DNA of 64,000 bases from Lineus longissimus (Eukaryota > Nemertea > Pilidiophora > Heteronemertea > Lineidae). Below the pieces are notes generated by a model. The model had not been told where the DNA came from, ran no database searches, and worked only from the letters and a program-made list of their open reading frames with translations. Position numbers and translations under genes: made by a program. How positions within the stretch are numbered: the stretch's first letter is position 1; every line of letters starts with the position of its first letter. Positions 1 through 12,400 of the stretch are shown here, one piece after another. The stretch lies in contig NC_088315.1 in assembly GCF_910592395.1 (NCBI RefSeq), positions 17,899,808 to 17,963,807 of the forward strand, in the 5' to 3' direction.

Positions 1-85
1 CCCTGGAGAATCAGTTGCCCAGATTGCCGAGAATCTTATCAGGCCTTCCAACTTACTGAGCAGACTGCCCTGGGTAGTGCTATGT
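1..85. repeat. Dispersed repeat fragment, copy 1
   Basis: The first ~80 bases (a CCCTGGAGAA start, then a stretch containing AGGCCTTCCAACTT) recur in diverged form at 25,322-25,400, showing a dispersed repeat cut by the window edge. No coding content is visible. Confidence 0.55.
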
Positions 86-194
86 GACCCTGGAAGAATG
101 GCTTCCTCATAAGAAAAACAGCCAAAATGTGTGCTCGTTGGGTAATTTTCCAAAATAAACTGTGTCCATCTGGTAATGTGGACGATATGTCATC

Positions 195-390
195 ATATGT
201 GACCCGTCACAGCAAAACCAAGCACATGTCCCACAGAAGATGAGCCTAAATGACACCAGGAGATAATGAAAGAAATTAATGTGCTCATATTTCACAAAAG
301 GCAGACAACAGTGAAATGAAAAAACAGTCCGTCTCAACCTGCCAAGCTCAGTGCGACATGCGCCTGGTTTTGCTGTGACGGGTGACATAT
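195..390 (+). mobile_element. MITE family 2 (GTGACCCGTCACAGC ends), copy 1
   Basis: The left end reads GTGACCCGTCACAGCAAAAC and the right end is its reverse complement, GTTTTGCTGTGACGGGTGAC. These form terminal inverted repeats of about 30 bp around a ~130-bp core containing GACACCAGGAGATAATG. Related copies lie at 19,782-19,968 and 22,454-22,650 (opposite orientation), with a fragment at 13,981-14,034. There is no ORF of note, consistent with a non-autonomous DNA transposon. Confidence 0.75.
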
Positions 391-2650
391 GCACTCAATT
401 TTGAGGTAAATCAACCGGCGGATTACTCCGTGAGTGTGGTGCACGCACAAAATCAATCCACGGCCATGCATGTTTTCCAATTTGTTTGCTATCCATAGGA
501 CAAATAAGCAGTGCATTTTTCTTTCCAGCTAATGCAAATCATGCTTGAAGAACCTTGCCAGATGAACACAACGATAATTCATTAAAAGACTCCAACAACA
601 CACTTTTACAACTTTTGAATAAATTTTGGTTAAAATTTATAATTCCTGATCAGAAATGATGTAGTTTGATCGCATTCAACTATCAATCAATTGAACAGTG
701 ACACTTATTTCATCAATTGATGAATTTAGGCCGTGAACGGGGATTGTAAACACGTTCCAAATTATTTCTGTTCCCAGGACATGCCAGCTCAGCAAACTGG
801 AAGACCTGTCTGATCCTCGGCAAGCTGGAGAATTGTTGTAAGCTTGTTGCGGCCGTGATGATCAGGTGGCATCATTATCGACTCTGATGATAATTTCGTA
901 TTCATTGCCGCATCAGGAATGTCAAATGACTCGACAGTAAATAATAGACGGTCATCATCATAAACAATACGCCAAATAAAAGAAGAAAAGATATGAGGTA
1001 GGAGATATACATTATACCAAATATACACATAAAACATGCAAGTGTACATTTGTAATTACTTCATGTACACATGCACTACTGAAACAATGCATTGGTCATT
1101 ATTCCTTAAAAACAGCTGATGAAACATAAAACAAGTGACAAACATGAATATTTGTATGCCGGTTCTATCAATTAATCAATCCTTTATAGGCCTACCCACA
1201 AAGAATTACGCACATTTTCCTAGAAAATCCGTCACAATTCCCAAAATCAATTTTTTACTCCTGATGACTACAAACAGGATGGTACCACTTCAAATTGGTT
1301 TCATGAGTGTTTTAATGGTCAGCCATGTTCGAGGGTAGATTAATGCCAATGATCTGGGCCTAGGCCTACCCCCAACACGCCATGGATTTTAGTACATGCA
1401 GCATTGACCTCCTCACCTAAAGAAATGCAATTCACTAAAGCAACAGGGGTCAGTCGATATCAACTGAATACCAACACACATGTCACAGGACAGCACAGTT
1501 CTCTTTTCTTTGCTTTATTTACCATTGAAAGATGTGCAACAGGTGCCAAGAACCTTTCCCTGATGAAACCATAGACTTCCAGAATTAACATATCTGCATA
1601 GAATAGAACTACCAGGAGCGATTTGAAAAGGTGAAGGCCTTTCCATTTTCTTGGGAAACTAGTATTAAAACAGACTAGCCCTCCCCCCCACCCCTCCAAG
1701 GTGAGTGACCGAGACTACATCTGACTGAAGGATACCTCATCGCGGGCCTTCCCTGAACTTGGCCCACAGCTGAAGCACTCTGTAGAGCAATTATGTCCAA
1801 AAGGCGAACAACAACACTAAAAGTACAATTAACTGCAAGGGATAGATTACAAGTTATTATATGTAGAGCTTAATAAGAGATTCTGAGGCTGAATTTTGGA
1901 AGTCTGAAGCAAAAACACAATTTGAAGAAGAACATTTTTTTGCACCAAAGGGTGGGGGTAGTATCCTCACCTCACAAGGGAGCTTGGCAGTTTCCTTGTG
2001 CCCCCTGGGTACCGCTTGGTGCCCCAAAATCTCCGCATCAATCAAGGCAATGACTTGATATATCAAACTATACAAGGCAAAGTGACTTGCCCTAGATTAG
2101 AAGTAGGCAGACACAGAGATAGTGACACACTGTGGCATCACAACAACCTCCCAATGATGACGATGGGAAACTCCACCCATGTCATCAATAAAAATTCAAT
2201 TCCTCCCTATAGCGACAATTGGAAAGAGTTCAATTCGTTCAGATAGATCAATATGCTCTGTCTATCTGTCTACCGTCTATAAATAGCTATGACTGAGCGT
2301 GCACATAAACAGTACGCTGCACCAGATCAGGTGGGAACCGACTGAATGAATCGCTAACGGAATCAATATTTGTATGATGTGTACATGTATATGCTGCAGA
2401 GATGTGGAGATGGGCAGAGTACATGTATATATCTTAAGAAGTACATACAGCCGCAATGGCTAGGCAATGCAACAAAATAAATTCTATTCACAAGTAAGCC
2501 CATGCCTAGCTTCCTCCATCGTCATACAAACAAATTCATCTTGTCTGGGAGAGTGTATTTCAGATTATAGTCACCTTTCCTCCTGAAAATGTTTTGAAAA
2601 CATTTCATTTGATTTTATGGTAACTAAATCGTGTTACTGTTACTGTTAGT
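391..2650. other. Gene-free stretch
   Basis: I see no exon, RNA gene or clear repeat array here. The short ORFs lack recognisable domains and coding-like composition. If the SBF-type gene starting at 8,119 continues leftward, this would be intron, but I could not identify a second exon. Confidence 0.4.
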
Positions 2651-2658
2651 GGTGGTGA

Positions 2659-2955
2659 TCACATCAAGGGCTCCTGACTTGTCTGACCAGGAGTTTTATT
2701 TGTAGGTTTGTTAAGACCCTTCAAAGCAGCGCACTCAAATTGAAGCAGCCCACTCGATCTAGGAGCCTTAGGCTTAGACCCTGTCCCAAGATTTGCAGGG
2801 GCTGGGTAAGGTTTGACCTCTGGAGTGAGAAATGCTTTCCCCAAGCCAACTGCAAAGCTGGCGCTGTCACAAGTTTTTTCTGGCCTTTTTCGTGTGTCGG
2901 ATGCATTTCGGCCAAAGCTGCCAAGGTTTTGAGTAGACCTATGTACCTTAAGCAA
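2659..2955 (-). CDS. Unassigned coding-like ORF, possible 3' exon
   Basis: This open frame is more GC-rich than its surroundings and rich in Pro, Lys, Ser and Gly (for example FLTPEVKPYPAP and NKPTNKTPGQTSQ), ending in a stop at 2,659. That composition suits a disordered C-terminal tail. A possible 3' splice site (ACATAG) on the minus strand precedes about 2,933. No domain is recognisable. It could be the last exon of an unidentified minus-strand gene or a chance open frame, and I cannot connect it to the SBF-type exon at 8,119. Low confidence. Confidence 0.2.
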   Translation of the reverse strand: MLKVHRSTQNLGSFGRNASDTRKRPEKTCDSASFAVGLGKAFLTPEVKPYPAPANLGTGSKPKAPRSSGLLQFECAALKGLNKPTNKTPGQTSQEPLM

Positions 2956-3348
2956 CAGACTGATTCACAAACCAGTTTCTTCTACAGATGATTTAAGTCA
3001 GTGTACCAAGTGAAAATTTGCATGAGTGGCTGATACCTTGCGTAGAAGCAGGTAATCAAAGGTACAACGAGCAAACGCCATTCCATTCTAAAGATAGGCG
3101 GGGAGGAAACACGTAATCAGCTACAGATGGTAAACAGAACATATTTGCGGGATTTATTGGACCATTCCGCTTCATATACTGCCAGAGAAAATCTGCAGCT
3201 GATGCAATGTACATGTAGGCCTATATGTTCAATGAAATCTTCAAATCCTTTTGCCTCGTTTTTTCGTCTCATTCTGCTTCGGAGTGTTATAAAATGCATC
3301 CAAGTACACCCACCCACTTCCCATTCGTTCCAAGAGCCAGGGCTTTCC

Positions 3349-3595
3349 AAATATTTGCAGTCTGCTGGGTGATAGACTGAACCAATGGTATCTGGAAACC
3401 ACCAGGTTGCCCCAGGGGGTGCCAGACTGCAGTCCCCACCAGTCCAAAATATTGCTTGTGATCTATCCCAAAATATTTGCAGTCTGCTGGGTGATAGACT
3501 GAACCACCGGTACCAGGACACCACAAGGTTGCACCAGGGGGTGCCAGACTGCAGTCCCCACCAGTCCAAAATATTGCTTGCGATCTATCCCAAAA
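3349..3595. repeat. Tandem duplication, 2 x ~123 bp
   Basis: Two adjacent copies share TTTGCAGTCTGCTGGGTGAT and GTGCCAGACTGCAGTCCCC and differ at scattered bases. Overlapping ORFs on both strands are by-products of the duplication. Confidence 0.8.
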
Positions 3596-3848
3596 AGTGT
3601 GTTTAGGGTGGTCGTTCATATCTTGCGCGGAATTATCGTAACATCTGGGTGGAGGCTAACAAACTTTGATACTGAAGTCAAGAGGTCCCCTTAGCCCTCG
3701 CATGCATACATTCAGTACAGCATACATTCCGCATGTGCAGTATTCTGCATGTTTTACATTTTAAAGCATGTTTAGTACATTCAACATGTACAGCACAAAA
3801 ACCAAACAGTGTAAATTCATCTTTTGATTGAAGATATGATGAAGTTAC

Positions 3849-4195
3849 CAAAAATCTTTTGAATTTCATCAGCTTTTCAATCATCCCTAATTGCTAGTCT
3901 CAAACTGTAGACTAACGTCAAAAATCTTCTGAATTTCATCAGCTTTTCGATCATCCCTAATTGCTAGTCTCAAGCTGTAGACTAACACCAAAAATCTTCT
4001 GAATTTCATCAGCTTTTCGATCATCCCTTGCTAGTCTCAAACTGTAGACTAACACCAAAAATCTTCTGAATTTCATCAGCTTTTCGATCATCCCTGATTG
4101 CTAGTCTCAAGCTGTAGACTAACACCAAAAATCTTCTGAATTTCATCAGCTTTTCGATCATCCCGGATTGCTAGTCTCAAGCTGTAGACTAACAC
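3849..4195. repeat. Minisatellite, 5 x ~70 bp
   Basis: Five head-to-tail units share ATTTCATCAGCTTTTC and TGCTAGTCTCAA.CTGTAGACT. Units differ by a few substitutions and one short deletion near 4,027. Confidence 0.85.
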
Positions 4196-4199
4196 AACT

Positions 4200-5900
4200 T
4201 GAACCATCCAATGCAACCCAAATCAATATTCTACCATCTAATCAATAGTCATCAATCAGGGGAGGCTGGATGCAGGTAACTGGTTGGAGCATTTTGAGAT
4301 TCTCCATCATCAGTACCTTCAGTCTTGTAGCTGATTTACTGTAAAGAAGACTCGCAATGTATTTTACGTACATCCGACAGACATTTTTTTTGTGCATGAA
4401 TTTTTCATCGTCACTAGTGTTTACTCATTACTATATTTACAGAGTTTTCTTCAGAAAGGTACTGAACAAGAAATGATTACAGTCTCTTCTTGAACATCTA
4501 ACAAAAACATCCAAGGATTTCGAACCGAAAAAGTTCCATTTACTATAATGATATAAGCAGACTGTCGGGTGCCTAGCTGATCAAGGAGGGGGGCACCAGG
4601 AAACCACCCTAGGGGGCACCAGGCTGCTGACCCAGCAGCTTGGACTTTTCAGCCTCAAAATGTCTCTTGGGCTAACACATACAACCCACCCCTAAAACTA
4701 GTAAAAGTGAGTCTAGGGCTGTCACAATCCACATGTTTTTTCCATCGCAATTGTTCACAAAAAAACTTTACTCAATGTGATCGGCGGATCACCCCAGACC
4801 TGCAAGAGTTAAAATAAACAACCATGTCAATGCCTATTATTTTTTTTTAACTATACAGATGAAAATTCCAGTTCTAGTCCTCATCGCATTTGGAAGAACA
4901 GATTTATAAGTACCGGAACTTATTCCTAGAAAATGCAACAAGTTCGGATGTACATCTGCCTCAGATTCGGCCAACTGTCATAATAATTTTTTCGCAAAAG
5001 TAACGATGCATCCCTGACAAGTACATTTTAACCACTCAAGGTGAGCCTGAGTGCCAAAAACAATGATACTTTAAACCGAGGATCACATCAACAATTACTG
5101 TCATTGGCTTCATCTTTAAACTCAGATTGCCTATTGACCTTGATTGTGGATCATTCATTGCAACATGCGGAAAGACAAAGGGACCATCTCAACAAACACT
5201 GGTGCTTACAAATAGCAGTCCACTGTCTACAGCATAATTTGGGAGGGACACCCCCTGCTCTCTGTTTTTTCATTTGCGCATCACATTTGCACCAAAAATT
5301 GGGACTTTTTTGAATAACTTGATATTTTTTGTATATGTTGTCATGATAAACTTCTGAATTGATTGACCACCTCATGATAATGGTCTATGCAAAGATGATA
5401 GATTGGACCATTTTCAAGGCCAAGAAACCGCAAAATACTTCAGGGGGGTTTTAAACCCCTCTAAAAAATTTGAAGTAATTTTGGTCACCCTCATTAGCAC
5501 ACACAACATTTTTTAACTGTGTGTGTTTGGGGTAATTGGGATGCCTGAAATGATTCCCCATATTACCCCCTCACCTTCAGAAAAAGAGACTACATCATTT
5601 TTTCTTCTTCTAATTCATTTTCCAGATTGACAAACCCTCCCTGTACAATACTGGTGTATGTTTTTTGGCACCAGCACATTTTGAGATGGTCCCCAACTAC
5701 CTCTTATGCTGTAATTATATGTACACAAGGAAATACACGGATGAGCACTTGTCCCGGTAATTCAAATATAATTGACTGCCAGCATCAGGACACCCTGACA
5801 ATGAGGGGGAATTATCTTTAGTGGAGTATGACTGGAGAATAGCATGCAATTCGGATGATGTGCTACATGTAAAATAAAACAAAAGCCATGATGTACACGT
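4200..5900. other. Gene-free stretch
   Basis: No convincing exon, RNA gene or complete transposon was seen. It contains low-complexity T runs and a GGGGGCACCAGG-type duplicated segment near 4,587-4,622. Confidence 0.4.
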
Positions 5901-5943
5901 ACAGTAGAACCTCTCTAAAAGGACACCCTGGGCCTTGGGACTA
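5901..5943 (-). mobile_element. MITE family 1 fragment
   Basis: Only one terminus of the AGAACCTCTC family is present (ACAGTAGAACCTCTCTAAAA, then GGACACCCTGGG). The rest is missing. Confidence 0.6.
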
Positions 5944-6079
5944 CTATTTTCACCCCTACTGAAAAGGCCAGCCAACTTTCGCATATAATGAGACACTCTT
6001 TACTTCCTAACTCCTACCTCTGATGCCAATGAATGCCATGCGCCTGGCGAGAAGGCAGTTTGTACCCTATATTTAACTA

Positions 6080-6190
6080 GGTGGCGGCTAACCAACCGGC
6101 CGCATCGGAAAGAGGTTACCATCAGACCTCGAACCTTCGACCTTACGTTCACGAGGCGAACGCCTTCACCACAAGGCCATTGCGATCGGT
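6080..6190 (-). mobile_element. tRNA-derived SINE head
   Basis: On the minus strand a tRNA-like internal promoter is visible: A box TGGCCTTGTGG, and about 35 nt further a B box, GGTTCGAGGTC. No tRNA 3' half with a clean acceptor stem is recognisable, so a SINE head is preferred over a functional tRNA gene. It is not closely similar to the SINE family at 44,348. Confidence 0.55.
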
Positions 6191-6428
6191 ATATGAGTAA
6201 GACAACATCGCAGGAATCGTGTATGGTTTGCATTGCGCAAATATGGCAAAATAACACTCCCTTCTCAGTGTCTGAATCTGACCATAGATTTCTCAGATGG
6301 TCAGCCACACGATCGTCCACTTTATTTTTTTTCATTCAATCAATGTGCTAATTAAATCTGCAAATCATTGGCACACAATTTGAAATATCTTTACTTTACA
6401 TGCACATGTATCTACTACTCTTACAATT

Positions 6429-6614
6429 ACAGTGAAACCTCCCTTAGCAGACACCTCCCTATAAACAACAACTTCTCTATCAAAGACACTAGTTTTGGTC
6501 CCTAAGTGGTAGCTTCCGTTCAATTTCACCTCTTTAATCAGGACAACTCACTAATCAGGACAGTACTCGTCAGTCCTTAGGGTGTCCTTAATCAAATAGA
6601 GAGGTTCTACTGTA
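6429..6614 (+). mobile_element. MITE family 1, full-length copy
   Basis: It runs from TACAGTGAAACCTCCC to GAGGTTCTACTGTA with the family core (CTAGTTTTGGTCCC, then TCAATTT.ACCTCT) and an inverted-repeat layout. It is somewhat diverged. Confidence 0.8.
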
Positions 6615-7466
6615 CTTGTACTTCCTCTTACAATTACAAATACCTTGTTTGTTGAGAAAAAGAACCCAATATGACAGTGACTACTCTGACCCTGACACAC
6701 ATTTGAAGATTCCGATTATTAAAGTAACTATTGAAATAATTACACCCAATTACAATAGATTCAATGCATTGTGTTCCTCGTCATTGCTGAAGGTAATTAC
6801 AATTATAAAAAATCTGTACATTATACCAACCATTAGGCTTTGGCAAGGAGGGTCTGGAATATTGCACAAAATAATGTCCGACGGCAGGATTCCCACAGGG
6901 GACATCCACCTACCCTACAGTCACTGCCTGACTGGATACATAACGTAGTATACTACAGTTTATTATGATGATGTGACACTGACAGTGACCAACAGACTGA
7001 GGTAACACTTGACATAGACAAGAGCTGAGACAGCACCGGCCAGTGGTGGCTGTTCACAGCCAAAACATGAAAACACACCAGAACGTAGAATTTCACAGAA
7101 GGTTGTTTGGGGGCTGATCAGTCATACATTTCACCTGGAACTAAGGATCACAGTGGCTTATTTCAATATTTGTCCGAAGTTTGCTCAGGTCTTCTGACAT
7201 GTTCTGAGTTTGCGTATTTGTTTTGGCCCTGGTCCCTGCTTTGTCTTTGTTGAAGAGGTCCATAGCTGACATCACTTCTGTCAGAGGAAGTCGCATGAAA
7301 AAAAACTTGATAGGCGCAACGAACTAACAAACATGAGATATGCCACCACACTGTCGTTTGTTAGTCGCTGACGCTGGTTTATTGTGGCCATACATCACTA
7401 CCTGCTGCTGCGGCCTGGTGCGATGTAAAATGACGTTGCACGATATAGATACCCTCAAAACCTGGC

Positions 7467-7515
7467 GGAGGAAGTCACTGCTGGCCACAACGAACAGACA
7501 GCAGTGACTTCCTCC
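7467..7515. repeat. Perfect 17-bp inverted repeat
   Basis: GGAGGAAGTCACTGCTG at 7,467-7,483 is matched exactly by its reverse complement at 7,499-7,515 with a 15-base spacer, giving a strong potential hairpin. It is probably the remains of a foldback repeat. Confidence 0.8.
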
Positions 7516-8064
7516 GACTGGTGTGTTGGCCTAAGATTTAAGTGACTTTTGTTGTGTTGCATGTTCGATCTTGTGCATAATATCGCCAATTTTTGATAGG
7601 AATTAACGTCACGATGACGTAAATGGCAATATTACACACGAAGTGGCAATACAACAATATCGTGCAATGTTTCAACTTTACAACATCTGATCCGAGACGG
7701 CAGTCAGAAGATGAAGACAAGATAATTTTCCTATAGGCCCTAACCAGAAAAGACATCAAAAATGAGGAAACCATGCACATTTTTTAAGCAATGAGTCAAT
7801 TAACCAGAAAAAACGCAGCAAATAAACTCACTGTTGTAGGTCAAAAACTGTTGATGAGGTACTTTCTGAAAGATTTCAGGGTTTCTTGTCCATGATGATG
7901 TACAAAAATGCATAATGTAGTGTATTGATGTACATGAAGCATTGCAAATGTACAGTGTCTGGATTCTCGAATTTTGGCAACCTCAGAAAATCGGCAGTGT
8001 TTGGGGTCGGATTTTACAGAGGATAAGCGGAATATCGGAAAACTGGATGTTCCAATGTACTTAC

Positions 8065-8119
8065 TTTCTTTTTCATGGTCAAAACCTACGACCATGAAGT
8101 AGTCAGCCAAGCGGGACAT
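8065..8119 (-). CDS. SBF: SBF1/SBF2-type (MTMR5/13) protein, first coding exon
   Basis: The exon begins with ATG at 8,119 and encodes 18 residues (MSRLADYFMVVGFDHEKE) plus one base, followed by a consensus donor GTAAGT. This closely matches the conserved start of vertebrate SBF1/SBF2 (family pattern MARLADYF.VVGYDHEK), the beginning of the uDENN module. Those proteins are large myotubularin-family pseudophosphatases with DENN, GRAM, phosphatase-like and PH domains; they act as Rab exchange factors and work with active MTMR2. The frame reads on past the donor by chance. Downstream exons should lie to the left, but none was recognised at 1-8,064, so only this exon is supported. It is divergently arranged with SH3YL1, about 1.2 kb between start codons. 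SBF1 and SBF2 cannot be separated from 18 residues. Confidence 0.8.
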
Positions 8120-8310
8120 GATATAATTCTCCTGTTTTCCCGTCTAGGGTACTCCAATCAAATTTTCAGGAGCCATCTTACAAACTTAAACCAGTCGTCT
8201 GCGCGGGTGCTCTGCGCATCTTCGAGACTGCTGCCATCTTTCCGTAGAAAAGTAACTGAAGTCACGCCCAGTTGTTTATCTGTTCCCCGCGAGACGTCAG
8301 CACCGTAGGA
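8120..8310 (-). promoter_or_regulatory. Probable TATA-less promoter / 5' UTR of the SBF-type gene
   Basis: Directly upstream of the SBF-type start codon is a locally GC- and CpG-rich segment. It has two GCCATCTT motifs (8,172-8,179 and 8,233-8,240), which read AAGATGGC on the gene strand and resemble the YY1/downstream-initiation element of TATA-less promoters. It also has a CCAAT at about 8,154 and a CRE-like GACGTCA at 8,293-8,299. The motifs are seen; the promoter role is inferred. It may also act for SH3YL1 on the other strand. Confidence 0.4.
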
Positions 8311-9324
8311 TCTAATTCATCAATTAGACATAGTTCACATCTCTTGATTATGGTGGTCCTTGTTGGTGACAAGTAGGTGAGACAACACGTTTTATCATGG
8401 TGGTGAAGACAAAGAAGTTGACACAACCTGTCTTGATTATGGTGGTGATCAAATTCTGTCGTTTCCTGAACACTTAATTGTGCACGTGCTTTTATTTACA
8501 ATTATTTCTATTTAAAGAAACACCAAGCCAATCAGAAATCGTGTTAACAAATTTGGTACTACAATGTTCAGCTAGCAGGAAATTTCGAAAATGGCTGTAA
8601 AAGGAAATTGTGAAATATTTTCAGGTTTTAAAACACACATTTTGTCATCCTGAGAATTAGGTGTTACTTCTGACGTGCAGTAACACCACATGTGCAGTCA
8701 TTCTTGTGTCCTAGTTTTTATTTCCTTACAAGATTTTACTTGATGCCTTGGCGAATGATAATTGTCGACATTGGTTCCAACTTCCTGCATTAGTGTCTAC
8801 ACTGCAGACTGCAGTGAGTGTAACTGTAAGTCCAGTAAGTTTTCAAGTTGAATGATCATTACCTACGACAATTTGACAAAGTCACAAACCAGGGCCCAAA
8901 AACAGATGCTCACACTCAGAACATGTCAGAAGGCCTAAGCAAATTTCGGACAATGCCATTTTCGCATTTGCCACTGCGACCCTTTAACTTGTTCTGGCCA
9001 GGTGAGACGCATGACTCATTGTCATTGTCAACTGCTTGAAGGCTGAACTGGTCGCCAGGGGGGCCCAAGTCCAAAATAACTTCCTCATCCTGATCATGGA
9101 CTCGCCATGGGATTCACTTGACTCCACCAATGTAAAGAACTTTTAGGCCCTGACTTGGCTCTTACCCAGAACACCTGTAGACTTTGATTCAACTCTAGTT
9201 ACTCAACTTACTGTCTTGAGAAAAGAGGTTTTGAAATAATTTTGATTTCTTTTCAGTTATAAATTCTACAGGCTTTGACACTTTGAACACTTACCAATGA
9301 CACTTTGATATCGGTGTCATCAAG
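8311..9324. other. Intergenic stretch between divergent genes
   Basis: It lies between the SBF-type promoter region and the SH3YL1 start codon. I see no coding exon. It may contain the untranslated first exon of SH3YL1, since a pyrimidine-rich stretch ending TTTTCAG precedes ~9,257, but this cannot be shown from sequence alone. Confidence 0.35.
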
Positions 9325-9439
9325 ATGGTGAATACACCAATTCCAAGTAGCGTCAAATCGGAGGCCAAAAAGGCAGCCAAGATCTTGCAGGATTTCACTT
9401 TCCCAAGTGCAAAGACAGGACCAGACAAAATCATTCCAG
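9325..9439 (+). CDS. SH3YL1: SH3YL1 coding exon 1
   Basis: It encodes residues 1-38, starting MVNTPIPSSVKSEAKKAAKI, which matches the family start M.NPIPS.LKSEAKKAAKIL. It ends in phase 1 before GTGAAG. The ATG is chosen because it aligns with the conserved SH3YL1 N-terminus. Confidence 0.93.
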
Positions 9440-12400
9440 GTGAAGATCGTTCATAAATTGACTTGCCACTACAGTTATGCACCAATTGGGTTTAGTGGCC
9501 CAGTGAATCCGACTTCGGCGAGAGGCTGAGTCCACGCAAGCTACTCCTGTTTTTCACTTGGTGGGGTCTTAAACCTGCCCTGGCATAGATACCAGATACA
9601 AGGAACCTTGGTTTTAAGTCTCATTCGAAGGACGGTGAAGAGCCAGGAATTTTGGTTCCTCATGTTCCTTGAAAGCCACACTCTGGTTCATCCAGGAATA
9701 CAATCCATTCCAGGCATCGAAGCCCGGCCCTTTTGCATGGTAGCTAGCATTATTAACCACTAGGCTATGAAACTCCCCCAGGACATTGTCTTACGACTCC
9801 TTATTCTTATTTCTCTGTTTCAGTATCATTGATCTTGAAAGCAAAGGGTCTTGCCATTCTGTCCGTTTTTAAGCTCGGTTTCCTTGTGACTGCAAGAGGA
9901 GGAAGTGGAATTGTCATCGCTAAACTTAATGATGGATGTAAGTACCATGTTATCACCTTCAGCGCCGAATCATGTAGATCTACGCGGCCCAAATTCCCCC
10001 TCTTTGTGCTGGTTATCGGAGTCGCTTGGACCATCGCCATCTTCAGGGCAAGGTAGGAACTACATGGCCCAAATCCCCTCTTTGAGCTGGTTATCGGAGT
10101 CTCGGACTTCATGAAAGAACTACACCATCGCCATCTTCAGGGCAAGGTAGGAACTACGTGGCCCAAATCCCCCTCTGAGCTGGTTATCGGAGTATCATCG
10201 ACTTCATGAAAGAACTACGCCATCTTCAGGGCAAGGTAGGAACTATGTGGCCCAAATCTCCTCTTTGAGCTGGTTATCGGAGTCTCATGGACTTCATGAA
10301 CTACGCCTTCGTCATCTTCAGGGCAAGTCAGGAACTGAAAAGACCAAACCATTGAATAACAAAATAAATCTGTTCCGACACCAGGAATTTTAAGGGGGTC
10401 AAGGGTGTTGGAAAAGAGGGTCATTTTGGTCATTTTTGGTCATTTTTCAACCAAAAAATAAAATATAGTAAAGGAATGTAGCTAACATAACTCTATTGAT
10501 TCAAGAAGACCTTGTCTTGGAGAAGTTACTGCAAAAGACCTTATGCAGCCATCTCTTATACTTTTTTTTCTGGGGGTCTGAAAAGGGGGTGTTGGGGGGT
10601 GAAACACCGGCGTTGAAGGTGTCAAGCCTGACAATGTTTATGCTTTTATAAAGTTCAACAACCATTTTTGATTATAAACTGTCAGCATAGATATATTAAT
10701 TTTCACAAGAGTTATACAGTGGAACCTCCTTTAGCGTACACCTCTCTATTAAGGACACCCTCTCTATTAAGGACAGCACTTTTCAGTCTCGAGGGGATGT
10801 CCTTAATAGAGAGGTTCTACTGCACAAGTATTATCACTAGTTATGTGCTCTTTTTTCTAGCATGGTCACCGCCGTCAGCCATTGGGCTTGCTGGACTTGG
10901 AGGTGGATTCGAAATTGGAGCCGAGGTATTTATCATTCAGTCAGTTGTTAGCGTCCACAGATGTACTTGAGTATTTGCTTGCTTGCCCTGGCATACATAG
11001 ACCATGACGAAATACCGCAAGGGACCACGATGCATTTAGCATTCATTTAGTACAGTGAGACCACCCTTGGCAGACACCTCCCTGTTAAGGATGCCCTCTC
11101 AATTAGGGACACTAGTTTAGGTCCCAAATTGGTTGTTTCCATTCAATTTGACCTCTTTGATCAGGATACCTCTCTATTAAGGACACTTGTCAGTCCAGAG
11201 GGTGTCCCTAATAGAGAATTTCTGATGTACATACCCAACATATTAAGGGGAGAGGGCATTTGTAAATTTGAGGTCGATTTTCCTGAACGTGTTGGGCATG
11301 AGATTGAAAATATGATTTGATCGTTTTCATTTACTATAAATGTCACTTAATAGTATGAAAAGTAAAGATATTCAGGTTAGAATTAACAGTCAATTTATTT
11401 TTACATTATCAAATTACATTTGTACAAAAAAACTGATTTCATTGAAAATTTTATCAAGTATGACTTAACGCATAGCCATCTGATTATCATAATCGATAAC
11501 TGGAGTACTGATCATGATGCCAAAACAAAGTCGATTTAACAATTTTGATTGCATATTTCTCCAAAATGCCTCAAAATGCTTTGTTATTATCGATGCATTT
11601 GCGACCTACAGCTTAACACAGCAGCTGCAACTGTGGCAAACTTGAGTTTCTGAATATAGGCCGCCAAGAAACGTCAATAACTTTTCCCGATGTCCCTTTA
11701 GGTAACAGATTTCGTCATCATTCTCAACACCCAATCAGCAGTTGACGCTTTTTCGAAAGGCGGCAACCTCACCCTTGGAGGAAACTTCACGGTCGCTGCA
11801 GGACCGTTGGGTCGTAATGTTGAGGCTGACGTATCTGTGAAAAGTCCCGCCGCAATTTATTCCTACTCGAAGACGAAGGGCCTATTCGCTGGGATCTCGA
11901 TCGAGGGAAGTGGCTTGATTGAGAGGAAGGATGCAAATAAGAAGTAAGTTTGGCTAAGTTACCGTCATTCACTTAAAGGCCTACGCCGTTCGTTGAAAAT
12001 GTTGAATTTGTAATTGAATTTGAAAATTTGCAATTTCATTAAATACATACTAAATTTAAATTTGAGCGTTGCCTTTCTGTAGACTGATATACAAATACTA
12101 TAAGTAAAAAGTTTCTACAAATTCGTATTCAAAATAACTGCACTACGGCATCGTGTATTAGTGGATTTCTATCTGACTGGACTACAAGTAATTATGAACA
12201 GTGAACCCCTTTAAAACCGAGGTTCCTTGTATCTGGCGTCTATGCCATGGCCGGTTAAAGACCCCACCAAGTGAAAATTGTGAGTAGCTTGCGTGGACTC
12301 AACCTCTCGCCGAAGTCGAATTCACTAGGCCACGAAACCCAATTGGCGCATAACCGTAGTGGCACGCATAAACGCTCATCCCGCCTTGGAGGAGGAATAC

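Noticed and set aside
1460-1699. Minus-strand 79-residue ORF
   Set aside because: No homology signal or splice support; probably chance.
3849-4195. CRISPR-like repeat/spacer structure
   Set aside because: The whole ~70-bp unit is repeated with no variable spacers.
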